Assembly: GCA_902806565.1 (NCBI GenBank)
Contig: CADCXA010000036.1
Location: 124,001 to 188,000 of the forward strand
DNA: 64,000 bases
Reading direction: 5' to 3'
DNA from: Hypoxylon rubiginosum
Lineage: Eukaryota > Ascomycota > Sordariomycetes > Xylariales > Hypoxylaceae
In this document: piece by piece, positions 1 to 10,806 of the stretch
How positions within the stretch are numbered: the first letter of the stretch is position 1
How the letters are laid out: every line of letters begins with the position of its first letter
Made by a program: the position numbers and the translations under genes
The notes under the pieces: generated by a model
Seen by the model: the letters and a program-made list of their open reading frames with translations, nothing else
The model's database searches: none
What the model was told of the DNA's origin: nothing

Positions 1-1202
1 GGCCGGCTGGCCAAGGGCGGGTCTATTTGTACTTGGTATGGCATATGGACAAGCAAGGCGATGGTAGGAGTTCCGGCACATTTCACGGCTCTCTCACACT
101 TCCCTTTTTCCCCTTTTTTTCTCTTTACGAGACACAAAGACAGACATGCTGGCATCACTGCTGATCGGAAGTTAAGGCGAAGAGGTACTGGACTGGTAGG
201 GGAACGGATTAAGGGGGGGATCTGCATTTTCCGGCGGGAGGATGGATGGGCCTTGCTATTGTGTTTGTCAGATTTTCTGTTTTCGGTTGCGTTTTTGCTT
301 TTGACAATTGCAGTTTCAGTCATACGTATTGAACAAAATGTTCAACGAAAACATACAAAATGACGATTCATTCATGAAAAGCCTCGTCCCCTATTGCACA
401 CACGAGAGTGAGTGATGTGGGAATCTTGGCATAAGTACAGCACTTGTACAACTATACGTACGGATGGACTTATGAACTTGCAAGGTGAGAGTGAAGATGT
501 CTATTAACGAACACGAACACGAGATGGCCAACATTTACATATAAGTGCCAAGTCGTGTGCCGTGTCGTAGCGTATGGAGAGGGGTTCTTTTTCCCTTTTT
601 GCCCCCTTAACATGCCTTTTTTGGTACTCGAGTTAAGTTTCCCCAGACCAGACCAGACCAGACCAGACCTTACTGACGCCCCGTTACCATCTGCCTGCTA
701 TATACATAACACAACACACTTCACCCAAACCGCCTAGGTTCGGTTTGAGTGTCGTAAGATTTTTGAGCTGGGAGTTTAATGCCAATGACGTCGTCCTGTT
801 AGAATCCCCGTATACCTCTTATTCACGAACTGCCTCCACTCACACACCTCCAAAAGCCGTAGGAGTTAGGGTGGCCAGGAAGGGAAGGGGGGGAAAAAGA
901 TACCTCGGATATATGCGCAATGCAGAATGCCCCCCCCTTTTTTTTTTCCATTCTTGAGATCTCTATACACCTGGTTTTTTTTTGAAGAGAGGGAGAAAGG
1001 TTAGGGAATAGGATAGGATTTCCTACCTTCTCTCTCTCATCAGTCAAATGACGCCCTGAATCTGAAACTCATGATGCTCAGGTAGTAGGACGTTCCTCAT
1101 TCTCTTCCTATGTCCCCCTCCCCCCTTGATACCTTTAGCCCCCTACTATATAACCCTCCCTCTTCCCCATAATCCACATCTAGTCGTCGTCTCGAGTCAT
1201 CA
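1..1202. other. Intergenic, 3' flank of CLU1
   Basis: No convincing gene. The stretch contains T-rich and C-rich runs and a five-fold GACCA repeat (listed separately). The open frames here are short, low in complexity and show no family resemblance. It probably carries the 3' untranslated region of the CLU1 gene, which is read leftward and stops at 1203. Confidence 0.6.
643..669. repeat. (GACCA)n pentanucleotide tandem repeat
   Basis: About five consecutive copies of a 5-bp unit (CCAGA/GACCA phase) lie in the intergenic region. It is a simple microsatellite with no sign of function. Confidence 0.85.
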
Positions 1203-4200
1203 TTACTTTGCCGAGGCCGAAGTCGCCACGCGGGTGTTAGGTCCGCCGCGGCCGGCGCGCTGCTTAGTGCCGCTGCTCTTCTTCTGCGCCGTGTTGCCCT
1301 CGATGAACTTAATAAGGTCGTCGATGCTCCTGGCGTCAGGTTTATCCGACTGCGGCTGGCTCAGCACGGTAGGCTGGCCCGCGGCGACGCCGGCGCCCAG
1401 GGCGACGTTCCGGGCTGGGAATCGGATGCCGGCTCGTAGACGCCTGGACTGGGCGTCCTTGTCCCGCTTCGCGATGGCGACGGCGTTCTGGGTGAGCTGC
1501 TCGAGCCACGTCTCGGCCTCCTTGGTGTTGTTGTTCTCCGGGCCGAGCTGTTGCAGGAAGATGTTGTAGCAGTCGCGCATCTTGCCTAGGGCCGCCTTGG
1601 ACTCGTTGTCGAGAGCTAGGGCCTGAGCGAGCTGGAACAGGAGGCTGGCAGCAGGCAAAGACTGCTTGCCCACCACTCGTTCGCAGACAGCAAGAGCCTG
1701 CTCGAACCAGATACGGGATTCGTGGTATGCTTGCATGTGCTGGAGCATAACGGCAGCGTTGTTCAGGGTTGTGATCGAGTCCGGATGATCGGGTCCGTAG
1801 ATGATCTTCCATAGGTCAAGAGCATGCTTGACGTACGCCAGAGCTGTCTTGCTGTCCCCAGATCCGTGTACATAAAGACCAAGGTTCAGGTAGTATAGCA
1901 ATGTCTCTGCAGAGTCGACGCCCAATGTTCTCTCTGCGACGATGACGGCTTTCTTAGCCAGATCCACGGCGGCTTCCTTCTCCTCTAGTTGGTAATAAAT
2001 TTGTGCCAAGGAAGAATACGCTCGCGCAACTTCTGGGTGGATAATTCCGTAAATCTGTTCGTGCAGAGTCAGGCTTTCCAATAATAACTCTATACCAATC
2101 TTCCTGTTACTGTTCATAATGGAATGACGGCCACCCTCCAGAGCCTCCTCGGATATGACGCTCTTAGGTGCTGAGTCCTTGATAATGGGGACAACGTTGA
2201 CCACGTCATCAGGGGTAAAGGTGCAGGGGGCACTAGTGGAAGAAGCAACAGAAGCTGGCGATGCCTCCCTTGCCTTCTTCTTTTTCTTCTTGTTTTCCTT
2301 GCTGTCGCCGTTCGTATGACCGTTCACGCCATTCGTAGTCGATGCCGGGGCACCGGAGCTGCTAGTGAACTGGAAGTTCTTGACCTGCAGTTGGAGACCT
2401 AATTTCAAGGAAACCTCACGAAGAAGTTGTAAGTGTTTTATTTGGCTGTGCCACTCCGAATCCAATGTGAACTTGAAGCGACGGAGTGCTTGAGCTTCGA
2501 TCTCCTGCCGAAGACTCTCCGGTGTGACGTTTGCAAATGCCAGGTCGGCTTCGGGGTAGAGAGCCTTCAAAGATTCATCAATATCGGCAGTGGGCTTGCT
2601 GTTAAGGCTGGATCCGAGAAGGCAGTTAAGAAGGTGGGCGATGCAAGCCGAAGTTAGGGGGATAGGTAGATATCGGAGGTATTTGCCGGCGACATGCTTG
2701 AAAGCCCTAGATACTATCTCCTGCAGGCACAAATCCCGAAGACGTGAAAGTCTAGGACCTTCGCACAAGGACACAACCTTGCCGAGATATCGCATATTGA
2801 TACCGCGCTTATGCATCATCTTAGTAAGAGATTGTCCGTCCATAGGGAAAGGAAGATCCGCGGCCTTAATGTCGTTGACGAAACTAGGGATTGCCGACTC
2901 GCGCAACATTTTGCAAGCATTCCGAACATCCTCTTCGTCGGCGGCCAACTCTTCCTTCTCGGCATCGGTCTGAGGAACTTGACCACTGTATACATCCGGG
3001 TTGAGCGCGAATTCGAATTCGGAAGCATCAATATGCTCCTCGGCTGCCGCCTCTTCATCTTCCTCCTTAGATCCCTCCTTAGATTCGTCAGTCTTGTCCT
3101 CGTTCGTAGACTTCTCTGCGGACGAGGTTTTTTCCCCTTCGCTGATTTGCTTGTCTTGAGGCTTGGACTGGTGTTTCTCCTTTAGACGTGCAACCTCCTT
3201 GTTGATCCACTCGGTCCATTTCTGATTTCGGAGCAACTCCACGAGTTCTGGTCGTAAGACCGTCATACGATGAGGGTACTCGAGCTCCTTCTGCTCTCCC
3301 TCAACGACACCGTTCTCTTCCAGCCATAGTACGTCCAGAGGCGTAATGCGGTACAAATCGAGAACGTACTTTCGACCGTCCGTTCCCATCAGACCCTTAG
3401 TCTCCACGCTAGCTTCCAAGTCCCATCGCTTGCCATCCTTATCCCATACGGGATGCTTCTTGACCTTCAGGGCCTTGGACAGCTTCGCGAAAGTCGGCGC
3501 AAAGCGTTCGTCGGCGGCCACGATTTCCTTCCCTTCCACTGCGCCATATTCAATCGAGTTCTCGCCAGGTTCCCTCTGCTTGAATATGCCTGGAACAACA
3601 GTTTGGCCGACAATCCGCTTTCCAAGGTAGTCGACCACCACAGTTGCCGGGCTGTATAGTCCGTCGATGTCAAGCTGGTTGACCATACGCACTCCGTTGA
3701 CATCCTTGCCGGTGGCAACTCTGGCGGCATCATCGCCACCTTCCGAGGTGAAAGTACCTACGCCATCAGCTCCGAAGGAGAAAAACACATTGTTGTAGAC
3801 GAAGATCTGGGCATCGCGACCTTCTGTAGGGTTAAGAGGGGTGACTTCATCACGAGCGACCAGAATGGCACCTCTAGCAGCAGCATCAGTATAATCAGCG
3901 AAAAGCTTCGAAATGAACCGTTCTCGGAATACTCGATCCTGGACCGTCTCCTTGGGCAGTTCCCGCGCCGACTGGAATTCTTCGTTCCAATCCCGTAAGG
4001 TATCAGTGTTGTCTATACCGGAGATGAGATAGCCCTCTTGCGTTCTCGTGATATCCGCGGTATGGGTACATAGCGATGAGGTTTGCGAGGGGACCAGCCA
4101 CGGTGCTGAGGGAATGGCATTCGTCAACTGGAATGTTGCTAGGGGTTCCTTCCGGTTGTTGTACTGCAACAGCTGCTCGAAAGACTCCGAGAAGGAAGGC

Positions 4201-5307
4201 GAGATTAGGCCGAGTAACGAAAACAGCGAGTGCGCAGAATGGCTCTTGGGGGCTGCTCGGGGTAAGGGGTCGAACTTGTTATTCGACGATTTATTTACGT
4301 AGAAGCCGCCGACATGGGAGGTGATCTGGTGTTGCTCTCCCTCGTTCGTGGTAACGAGGAGGTACAGCAAGTGGCCCTTTTGTCTGAAGTGATAGGGCGG
4401 GGGGTTCCACGGCGACAAGGCAATGGACTTTACAGTTTTAGGAGCGGGCTCTTCCTCTTCCGGTATAAGGGTGAAGGGCTTCGCTGGGGCATCAAAGTCG
4501 AAGGCACTAGCTTGGACATTGTCGGTGTCCTTAGCACCTGTTGTGACCCCGTCGAAAAGGGAGACTCCAGGCAGGACTCCGTGCAGAGTATCAGTCCGGT
4601 CTCCTGCAGCCCCCACCAAGTCACGAATTCGGATGACATGTAATCTGGCATCCTTTTCCGTGTAAGGGTCCTCCACCAAGCGTATTTCGGCCTCTGGTCC
4701 TATTACCTTCACGTCAGAGAGTTGCACAAAGTCGTTGATACGCTCGCCGGCGTGCTCGAGGTGGAAGCAAGAGTATTGGAATGCGGCAGGCAGCTCGATG
4801 ATAGACTGGCGCAACTCGTGAACTTGCTCTTGAGGCGAGACCTGCACCGAGGTTAGCTACCATAAAAGCTGTGCCTTGGTAGAAAAGGACATTGTCCACC
4901 GACCAACACATGGATCTCGCTAGGTTCGTGAGGAAGGTGAATGGTAAGAGTATATAAAGCTATATATTAGAGTTAGCATAGTGTAGTGCCGCAAGAATAC
5001 CGAGGAAGGTTTCGGGTTGTATATACCGTCTGCCCATTTTTCGGGTTCGTCTCCGGCCTCACCAAGCTCTCCCGAGTCCGCCTCGGCTATTTCAACCTCG
5101 CTACCGGCCTCAACCATGGTGCTGTTGGCTTTAGTGCTGTCGGGCTGACCATTTAGGCTTTCGGAAGGTTGGACACTTTGGCTTTCGGTTTCCCGCGAAG
5201 ATTGAGATGGAGCTGCATGAGACTTGTTAGCCGTCCACGGGTATGTTCAGACTAAAGGACTTGGATCAGAGGTTATGTATACCGGTCGCGTCTTGTTTCT
5301 CAGACAT
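1203..5307 (-). CDS. CLU1: Clustered-mitochondria protein CLU1/TIF31 (eIF3-associated)
   Basis: CLU-family cytosolic protein. Relatives bind mRNAs for nuclear-encoded mitochondrial proteins, keep mitochondria from clumping and co-purify with translation factor eIF3. Deduced exons on the minus strand: 5307-5283, 5212-5027, 4959-4904 and 4841-1203, giving about 1301 residues, a normal family length. The introns are GT-AG; the one at 4960-5026 has a clear GCTAAC branch site. The first exon encodes only 8 complete codons (MSEKQDAT). A ubiquitin-like CLU_N segment (LTIHLPHEP, then VSPQEQVHELRQS) lies near residues 75-150, the CLU domain near 355-610, a lysine-rich run near 937 and tetratricopeptide repeats near 1015-1145 (HPEVARAYSSLAQIYYQLE). 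The start was chosen because this ATG and the three introns restore the conserved N-terminus missing from the long 3' exon. The main doubt is the exact ends of the 56-base third exon. Confidence 0.92.
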
Positions 5308-6517
5308 TATGAACCAATGGGAGCAGGATTAGGAGTATAAAAAGGATCGTAAGTGTTCGTGGTTTGTAAATCTATAATACCCTCTTCTCTTCACCTGTAC
5401 AAGGACAACCCGCAAGAACAAACGCCCAGCTTGGAAAAATCTGGCGTAAGAACTGGAAAAGTGCTAAGGGCAAGTATTGAGAAGTATGATACAATTACAA
5501 TTAAAGAACGACGGTGTCAATTGGTCTTTTTGGGTGTCCGTGGGCGTGACTAATGTTCGAAGCAGAAAAAGAATAAAAATTTAACAATTGACGGGTTTAT
5601 TTGGAGCTCACACCAAACGTTCACAATTTTTTTTTTTTCCTTCGGCGGCTTCACAAACCCCGGCTGTTCCCGGTAACCCGGAGCTGCGGCGGTCTTTAGG
5701 CCCATTGGGGGGTCCCTGCCCGCCCTAATCAATGATGCTTTTAGCACGTAGCACGACGTAAAACGGAAAACTACCCTAACTAGCGCCGTTTTGATTGGTT
5801 CAAGCCTCAACATCTTGGTTTAGGGGATTTAGGGGACTACCTAGGTAAAAAAAAAAACCCGCATATCTCCCCCGTATCTTTTCTAGTTTTACATGACAGG
5901 CATTGTCTGTTAACCGTTATTGTCTCGTGAGATAATAGGACAATAAAAATGCGACTATTATCCCCGGTCCTTTTTCTAGTCAGGGAGATATTACCTTAGG
6001 TATGCCTGACACCTGTGTACCTAGCAAGGTAATCGCAAATAAAAATATGTGCTAAGGTAACTGCAAACCTCAGGTAGCGACGATATCCTTAATAGATACG
6101 TGACTCGTTTGTGCGCCGGTCACCTGTGCTGAAGAATACTGTGTGGATCTTATCCCGATCGGGAAATCAAGTAAACAATCATAGACATTTCATCTGAGGT
6201 TGCAAGATCAAACAGTCCAATAGTTAAACCTTAGGTATTATTTTCTCTTGCTCGCGTGCCTCCGTAAAAGGTTTTCCTCCTTGTAGCAAACAGTATTTTT
6301 ACCGCCGTCCTATAGATCTCAGTTGCTTATAAGACCACTTGCCTTTCGAGCTTTATACCCAGCACACGAGGCCGCATATATATAAGAGCTTCACCTCATC
6401 AACAGTACTTTTCAAGCTTTATAACTAGCACACAAGGCCACATAATCATAAGAGCTTCACCTCGTCAACGAATCCTCGACCGACTGCATGGACATCACTG
6501 GCACCCACATTCCTTTT
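5308..6517. other. Intergenic between divergent CLU1 and the 6632 gene
   Basis: This is the shared upstream region of two divergently transcribed genes. It holds a GC-richer patch near 5640-5730 in AT-rich surroundings, a run of ten A's near 5850, a CCTAGGTA palindrome at 5838-5847 and an imperfect 66-bp tandem duplication at 6344-6469. No credible protein gene was found; a frame at 5550-5813 on the minus strand resembles nothing I know. Confidence 0.55.
6344..6469. repeat. Imperfect 66-bp tandem duplication
   Basis: Two adjacent copies with a 66-bp period (6344-6403 and 6410-6469) share the order CGAGCTTTATA / CAAGCTTTATA, AGCACACGAGG / AGCACACAAGG and AAGAGCTTCACCTC. The copies differ mainly by G-to-A and C-to-T type changes plus a small rearrangement. 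They lie directly upstream of the 13-bp repeat array and the gene at 6632, so they sit in its promoter or leader. Confidence 0.75.
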
Positions 6518-6633
6518 GCTTCGCGATATTGATTCACGGTATTACTTCACGATATTGCTTCACGGTATTGCTTCACGGTATTGTTTCACGGTATCGCTTC
6601 ACGATATTGCTTCACGGTATCGCTTCACGATAT
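6518..6633. repeat. 13-bp tandem repeat array ending in a start codon
   Basis: Nine units of 13 bp with consensus GCTTCACGGTATT run back to back; some carry GATATT in place of GGTATT. The last unit (from 6622) breaks off at GATAT and runs directly into GGCTTCC, so the ATG at 6632 forms across the repeat edge. Because 13 is not a multiple of 3 and the unit lacks stops in any phase, all three forward frames stay open through the array. Confidence 0.9.
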
Positions 6634-9334
6634 GGCTTCCTACAGAGAGTACGCCATGTCCTCTTCCGAAGATTCCGAGGATTTCACGCCCGAGCGCATG
6701 CCCTCCTCCGAGGACTCCGATTCCTCCTTCAAAGGGACCTGCTACGAAGAGAAGGTTCAGCACCAACATGCTAAGAGGCTAGCTAGAGCATCGAAGCCCT
6801 GGACGGCCGCGCGCTGCCAGCGCCTGCTCCGGCCGCTGCGCTCGGGCCTCGCTAGTCTGAGTTGGCGTGCAGCGCTGCCGAATCGAACCATGTCCAAGGC
6901 CGCGAAAAGGGCGTGGGACGAAATCAAAGACAAGGTCGAGGAAGACCTACGCAACCTGAGCCCCAGCGAGCAGGGCAACCTGAGCCCTAGCCGGCATTGG
7001 CTGAAGCAGAAGAAGAAAGTCCGTCGCACATACAAGCTGAAGCGACCTACTCAGCAAAGAGACGAACAGTCGGCGTCGACGACGAAAGACTCCAAAGGCC
7101 AAGGCACGGCGAAGGGCCGCAGACGGAATGAGAAGTCTCGAGTGCCCGGAGAGTTGGTGGTCGCTACGCCTTTATTGCGACGCGCACGTGGTCACGTTGT
7201 CCCATCCCCGGCATCTTCCAGGAACCGTCCTGCGCAAAAGTCAGGAAAGCCCGGAGCCGGCCGCAAAGACCCAGGTTCCAAAGCAGCGAAGAAGAAGTAC
7301 ATGGACAAAGTCTCTGCTAGATTGAAGAGCCTGGGAGCAACTGATGAGTGGGGCGACTTCAGCGCACTCATGGGACATGCAGAAACGTTTCTGAAAGCGA
7401 CCAAAGGCAACACGAACACGGAACAGCGCCGGGGACCACGCTCTTTACTTGACATGTGTCTGAGAAAAATGCCTCAGTATATCGAAGAGCTCGAGGCCCA
7501 GGAGAGAATGGACGCCGTAGAGAACGGGACGGTCTCGACGCTCGACCGTCTCGACTCTTCGACTCATGTATACAACTATCTCGAGGGGTTCGCGCCGACC
7601 GAGGCCCTCGGATGGAGGCATCTGCGGGCTGTGGTTCAGGCAGACGGGATCAAGGAGCTGAAAAATGGAATATTAGAAGGTCTGATCGAAGAGGACGACG
7701 CAAGAATGCTGGTCGACATATGCCTTGAAAATAAAGCATTTTTAGGAGCCGAAGAACTGATTGTGGCGCTGATCGACCGACAATATTCCCAGCCAGGGGC
7801 ACTGGATAGCTTTTCAGTTGATAAACCATTCCTTGGGTGTCTCTCAGCGTTGCGGAACTATGCCTACGTACACGACCGTTCTCCATTCCTCCTTCGACAA
7901 TACACACGCCTAGTTTCCGGTGGGATCCTACCGCTGGACTGGCTTAGGACTGGAGAGTTCGAATGCATATGGAAGGACTTCGCCACCCGGTGCCTATCGA
8001 AGGCCGAAGCAGCTGAAGACGCTGTTGCTTTCACGAGTTGCTCTGTTTCATTATTATGCCGCCAGAAACTATCTCCCCCGAGCCAGTCCGAATTAGCTCT
8101 TAAGGAAGAGAACGATTTTCAACACATCCAAACAATGGCGAATGTTATGGAAAGACTGACGAGTGTTTTGACGGTGCTAGCCTCGATGAGTTGGGTGGGC
8201 GAAATAGAGCTCTGCTCAGAATCCGTTTCAGAGGCAAAGGTTGCAAAGATACGTTACATCGGAGATAGGCTCAGGCGTATTCTTAGCTCCTGCGTGGCAG
8301 ACCTGGAATCGTCCACGCCCACGTCCACGTCCACGGGGTGTAACCTAGGGATGGATTTGCTACGCATGGCTTTGTTTCTCTCATCGAGTAGCGCTCGGGA
8401 CGATACCGATATCAGGTCTCGTATCAAAAACAGTATCGAACAGGCATGGCGGCAGAATACAGATCAGAATTCCACGAAGAATGACCGCTCTCGACATCGT
8501 CTAAGCGACATAGCCTCCCTTGTGGCATCGGTGGCTCGTAGCGGTGGCAGAGGTATGTCTCTAGCGCCTCACAATTGTCTAGACACAATCTTCGTCCAGC
8601 TCGAGTGTCTCGAGCTCGACCCAAGAATCCTGGCCAGCATGAAGGCCGTCACCGCATTCTCGCTAGCACAGCAAACGAAAAACGTTCAGGATTTCATATA
8701 CGCTGAAAAGCTAGCCTCTAGCCAATCCTCGACCGCAGGGGGCGACGCGCGCTCTGGGCCTCTGTTCACCGGCTACCGGTGGGAGGAAACTATAGGCGAG
8801 TGGGTGACGGCCAGCCCTGTTGTCAAGAAGCGACAGCCCCAGACGAGAGCAGGGAAGCGCGGATCGACGTCCGGGTCAGAGGTAGATCATGGCAAGGACA
8901 GCGCCAAAGGCGTGCCCACCCAGCCCGAGGGGTCGACAGATGGTGACGCAGATAGTGTTCCAGGTTTGGAAATAGAACGGCAACAGACCTTGGGTGCAGG
9001 CCAGGCCTCTTCTGCTCCTCGGCCGAGACACGTCAACGACAAGAAACGTTCGCACTCCAGTCCTGGAGACGACAAACCACGTGCGGTCGTGGGAGTTGCA
9101 ACATCGCGCACAGACAGAGATGCCGCTTCACAGCCAACGAAATCAGCGGACCCATCATTAGATGACGAGCTCGGGTCCGACATGGGGGATCAAGATGGTC
9201 CCGCCGCCAAAAAGCCAAGACGAAGTACAGACAGAACGGCCAAGCGGAGCTCGAAGCCACGATCCAGTTTGGCGAGTCAAGGGAGCGGCAGCAGGATAGG
9301 TGATGACGATAGCGAAGATGAGCTTTGCATGTAA
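6632..9334 (+). CDS. Conserved-looking fungal nuclear protein, function unknown
   Basis: A single uninterrupted frame of 900 residues from the first ATG, which overlaps the end of the 13-bp array; the frame stays open upstream through the repeats but has no ATG there. I do not recognise a named domain. The N-terminus is serine/acid rich (SSEDSEDFTPERMPSSEDS), followed by a basic tract of about 200 residues. A predicted mainly helical core follows (about 215-720; SLLDMCLRKMPQYIEELEAQE, here quoted only to E at the 18th position of its start). The tail is disordered, with a bipartite-type nuclear signal near residue 857 (AAKKPRRSTDRTAKR) and an acidic end (DDDSEDELCM). This layout suggests a chromatin or nuclear protein, but that is inference. 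I have a weak memory of similar uncharacterised proteins in other Pezizomycotina. Divergent from CLU1. Confidence 0.8.
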   Translation: MASYREYAMSSSEDSEDFTPERMPSSEDSDSSFKGTCYEEKVQHQHAKRLARASKPWTAARCQRLLRPLRSGLASLSWRAALPNRTMSKAAKRAWDEIKDKVEEDLRNLSPSEQGNLSPSRHWLKQKKKVRRTYKLKRPTQQRDEQSASTTKDSKGQGTAKGRRRNEKSRVPGELVVATPLLRRARGHVVPSPASSRNRPAQKSGKPGAGRKDPGSKAAKKKYMDKVSARLKSLGATDEWGDFSALMGHAETFLKATKGNTNTEQRRGPRSLLDMCLRKMPQYIEELEAQERMDAVENGTVSTLDRLDSSTHVYNYLEGFAPTEALGWRHLRAVVQADGIKELKNGILEGLIEEDDARMLVDICLENKAFLGAEELIVALIDRQYSQPGALDSFSVDKPFLGCLSALRNYAYVHDRSPFLLRQYTRLVSGGILPLDWLRTGEFECIWKDFATRCLSKAEAAEDAVAFTSCSVSLLCRQKLSPPSQSELALKEENDFQHIQTMANVMERLTSVLTVLASMSWVGEIELCSESVSEAKVAKIRYIGDRLRRILSSCVADLESSTPTSTSTGCNLGMDLLRMALFLSSSSARDDTDIRSRIKNSIEQAWRQNTDQNSTKNDRSRHRLSDIASLVASVARSGGRGMSLAPHNCLDTIFVQLECLELDPRILASMKAVTAFSLAQQTKNVQDFIYAEKLASSQSSTAGGDARSGPLFTGYRWEETIGEWVTASPVVKKRQPQTRAGKRGSTSGSEVDHGKDSAKGVPTQPEGSTDGDADSVPGLEIERQQTLGAGQASSAPRPRHVNDKKRSHSSPGDDKPRAVVGVATSRTDRDAASQPTKSADPSLDDELGSDMGDQDGPAAKKPRRSTDRTAKRSSKPRSSLASQGSGSRIGDDDSEDELCM

Positions 9335-9561
9335 ACGTCACATTGACCACGAAGGCCGTTCTGGTTGGGGCGCGTGCGCATCTAGGATCCGGGACCGAAA
9401 ACAAATTCTCAAATATATGAATTCTCAGCGGAATTCGGAGGATTGAATATGGATGGTCTTTTCATAGAATAGGATCTTAGATCGTACGGCGGGAGGTTCG
9501 GCACTAGACAGTGGTCTGAAGTAAAGAGAACATGCAAGCCACGATCTTGACGTGCAAGTTA

Positions 9562-9617
9562 GTTAGGCGATGAATTACCTTAGGTAGTTAGGCGATGAAT
9601 TGGTTAGGCGATGAATT
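9562..9617. repeat. Three copies of a 15-bp direct repeat
   Basis: GTTAGGCGATGAATT occurs exactly three times, at 9562-9576, 9587-9601 and 9603-9617, with spacers of 10 and 1 bases. It lies about 230 bases downstream of the stop codon of the unknown gene, possibly within its 3' untranslated region. Confidence 0.85.
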
Positions 9618-10774
9618 TCGATATGAAACCACAACTAGCAGATTGTCCGCTGTGAGTGACAACGTTGTAAATTGACTGGCCGGGCACCCATGTGCTCATC
9701 CTCACATCCTCACTCATATCCTCATAGTTGAGCGAGCAGGAAGGTTGAATGACGGGTGCGGTCGAAACATGAAACAATCGAATCGGGTAACTCGTAACAA
9801 CTTAACTACATCGTCTCTACCAAATCCGGATCGGCCGATGCTCACTAAGTATCGGGCATTTATGCAAAATACCCGTTCATGTATCACTTTGAACATGGTG
9901 AGGCTGACCCCAGATAGAAGTGAAAGACAAACGCGCGGCCATGGGATCGTTTTCGATAAGTCAGGCGTGTCGTCTTCTATCCGCAATATACTGATTAGGA
10001 TCAATTTACTTACTGTTTAGTATCGATCAGGTAGTTGTGATTCCATAAATAACTGTTAGGATTAGGATAGACCTGCAGAGCGCCTTTTGTATGAACGAGT
10101 CAAGTTCCTTTACCACGTTGATTCAAGACTGCTCACTACCCTAGGTTAGGTAGGTAGGGGGTAATTAGGTAGAGAGATAGAAACCCAAGATGCACTTGTA
10201 AAGTAGGTGAAATGTATTCTCCCTGTGACTGTGATTGCGTAAGTAATGTGAAGCTCTAAGTGTATCGAAACCCAAGCCCATAGTGGGGGGCCGAGTGTTG
10301 ATTGGTGCGAATTAGAGGCCGCTATAATTCGACCCACCACGTCGTCGTCCGTAGTGTAGCTATATCGCCATATCGCCATATCGTTGTATCGTCATTGGCA
10401 AGTGTGGCATTTTTCGAAATAAGCCAGGTCGTCAACAGGCAAGCGCTTTTGAACAAGACACAGCATAATGTTTCATTCCAGTTTCTGAACGACATAAGAG
10501 ACAAGATTGATAGAGAACACTAAAGCATTAATTTGAAGAAAAGCGTCGTCGTCGTCGTTTGCTTCTGTTTTGGATAGTGTCCGAGTCCGTTGGGTGTGCA
10601 ATGGGAACTCGTTCATCGGAGTATCTGACTTGATAGAACATAATCAATCCGTAACAGACATCGGGTGGATGTTGGTATTTCATAAGGATAGATACATAAT
10701 ATTTTCGGTATCATAGAGACGGAGAAGTCGTTGCGGATCGCGACAGCTGCACCCTCTTCCGGAGTTATGTATAT

Positions 10775-10806
10775 GTGCGTCTGTGCGTCTGTGCGTCTGT
10801 GCGTCT
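10775..10806. repeat. (GTGCGTCT)4 octanucleotide repeat
   Basis: Four perfect copies of an 8-bp unit in intergenic DNA. Simple minisatellite; no function inferred. Confidence 0.9.

Noticed and set aside
5550..5813. 87-codon minus-strand frame upstream of CLU1 in a GC-richer patch
   Set aside because: No domain or splice support; possibly a remnant of a repeat, but not demonstrable.
5838..5900. Telomere-like or subtelomeric sequence (TTAGGGG-type words)
   Set aside because: Only isolated words, no array, and the location is internal between housekeeping genes.
6518..6633. CRISPR-like or other repeat-spacer array
   Set aside because: The 13-bp units are directly adjacent without spacers and the DNA is eukaryotic; it is a minisatellite.
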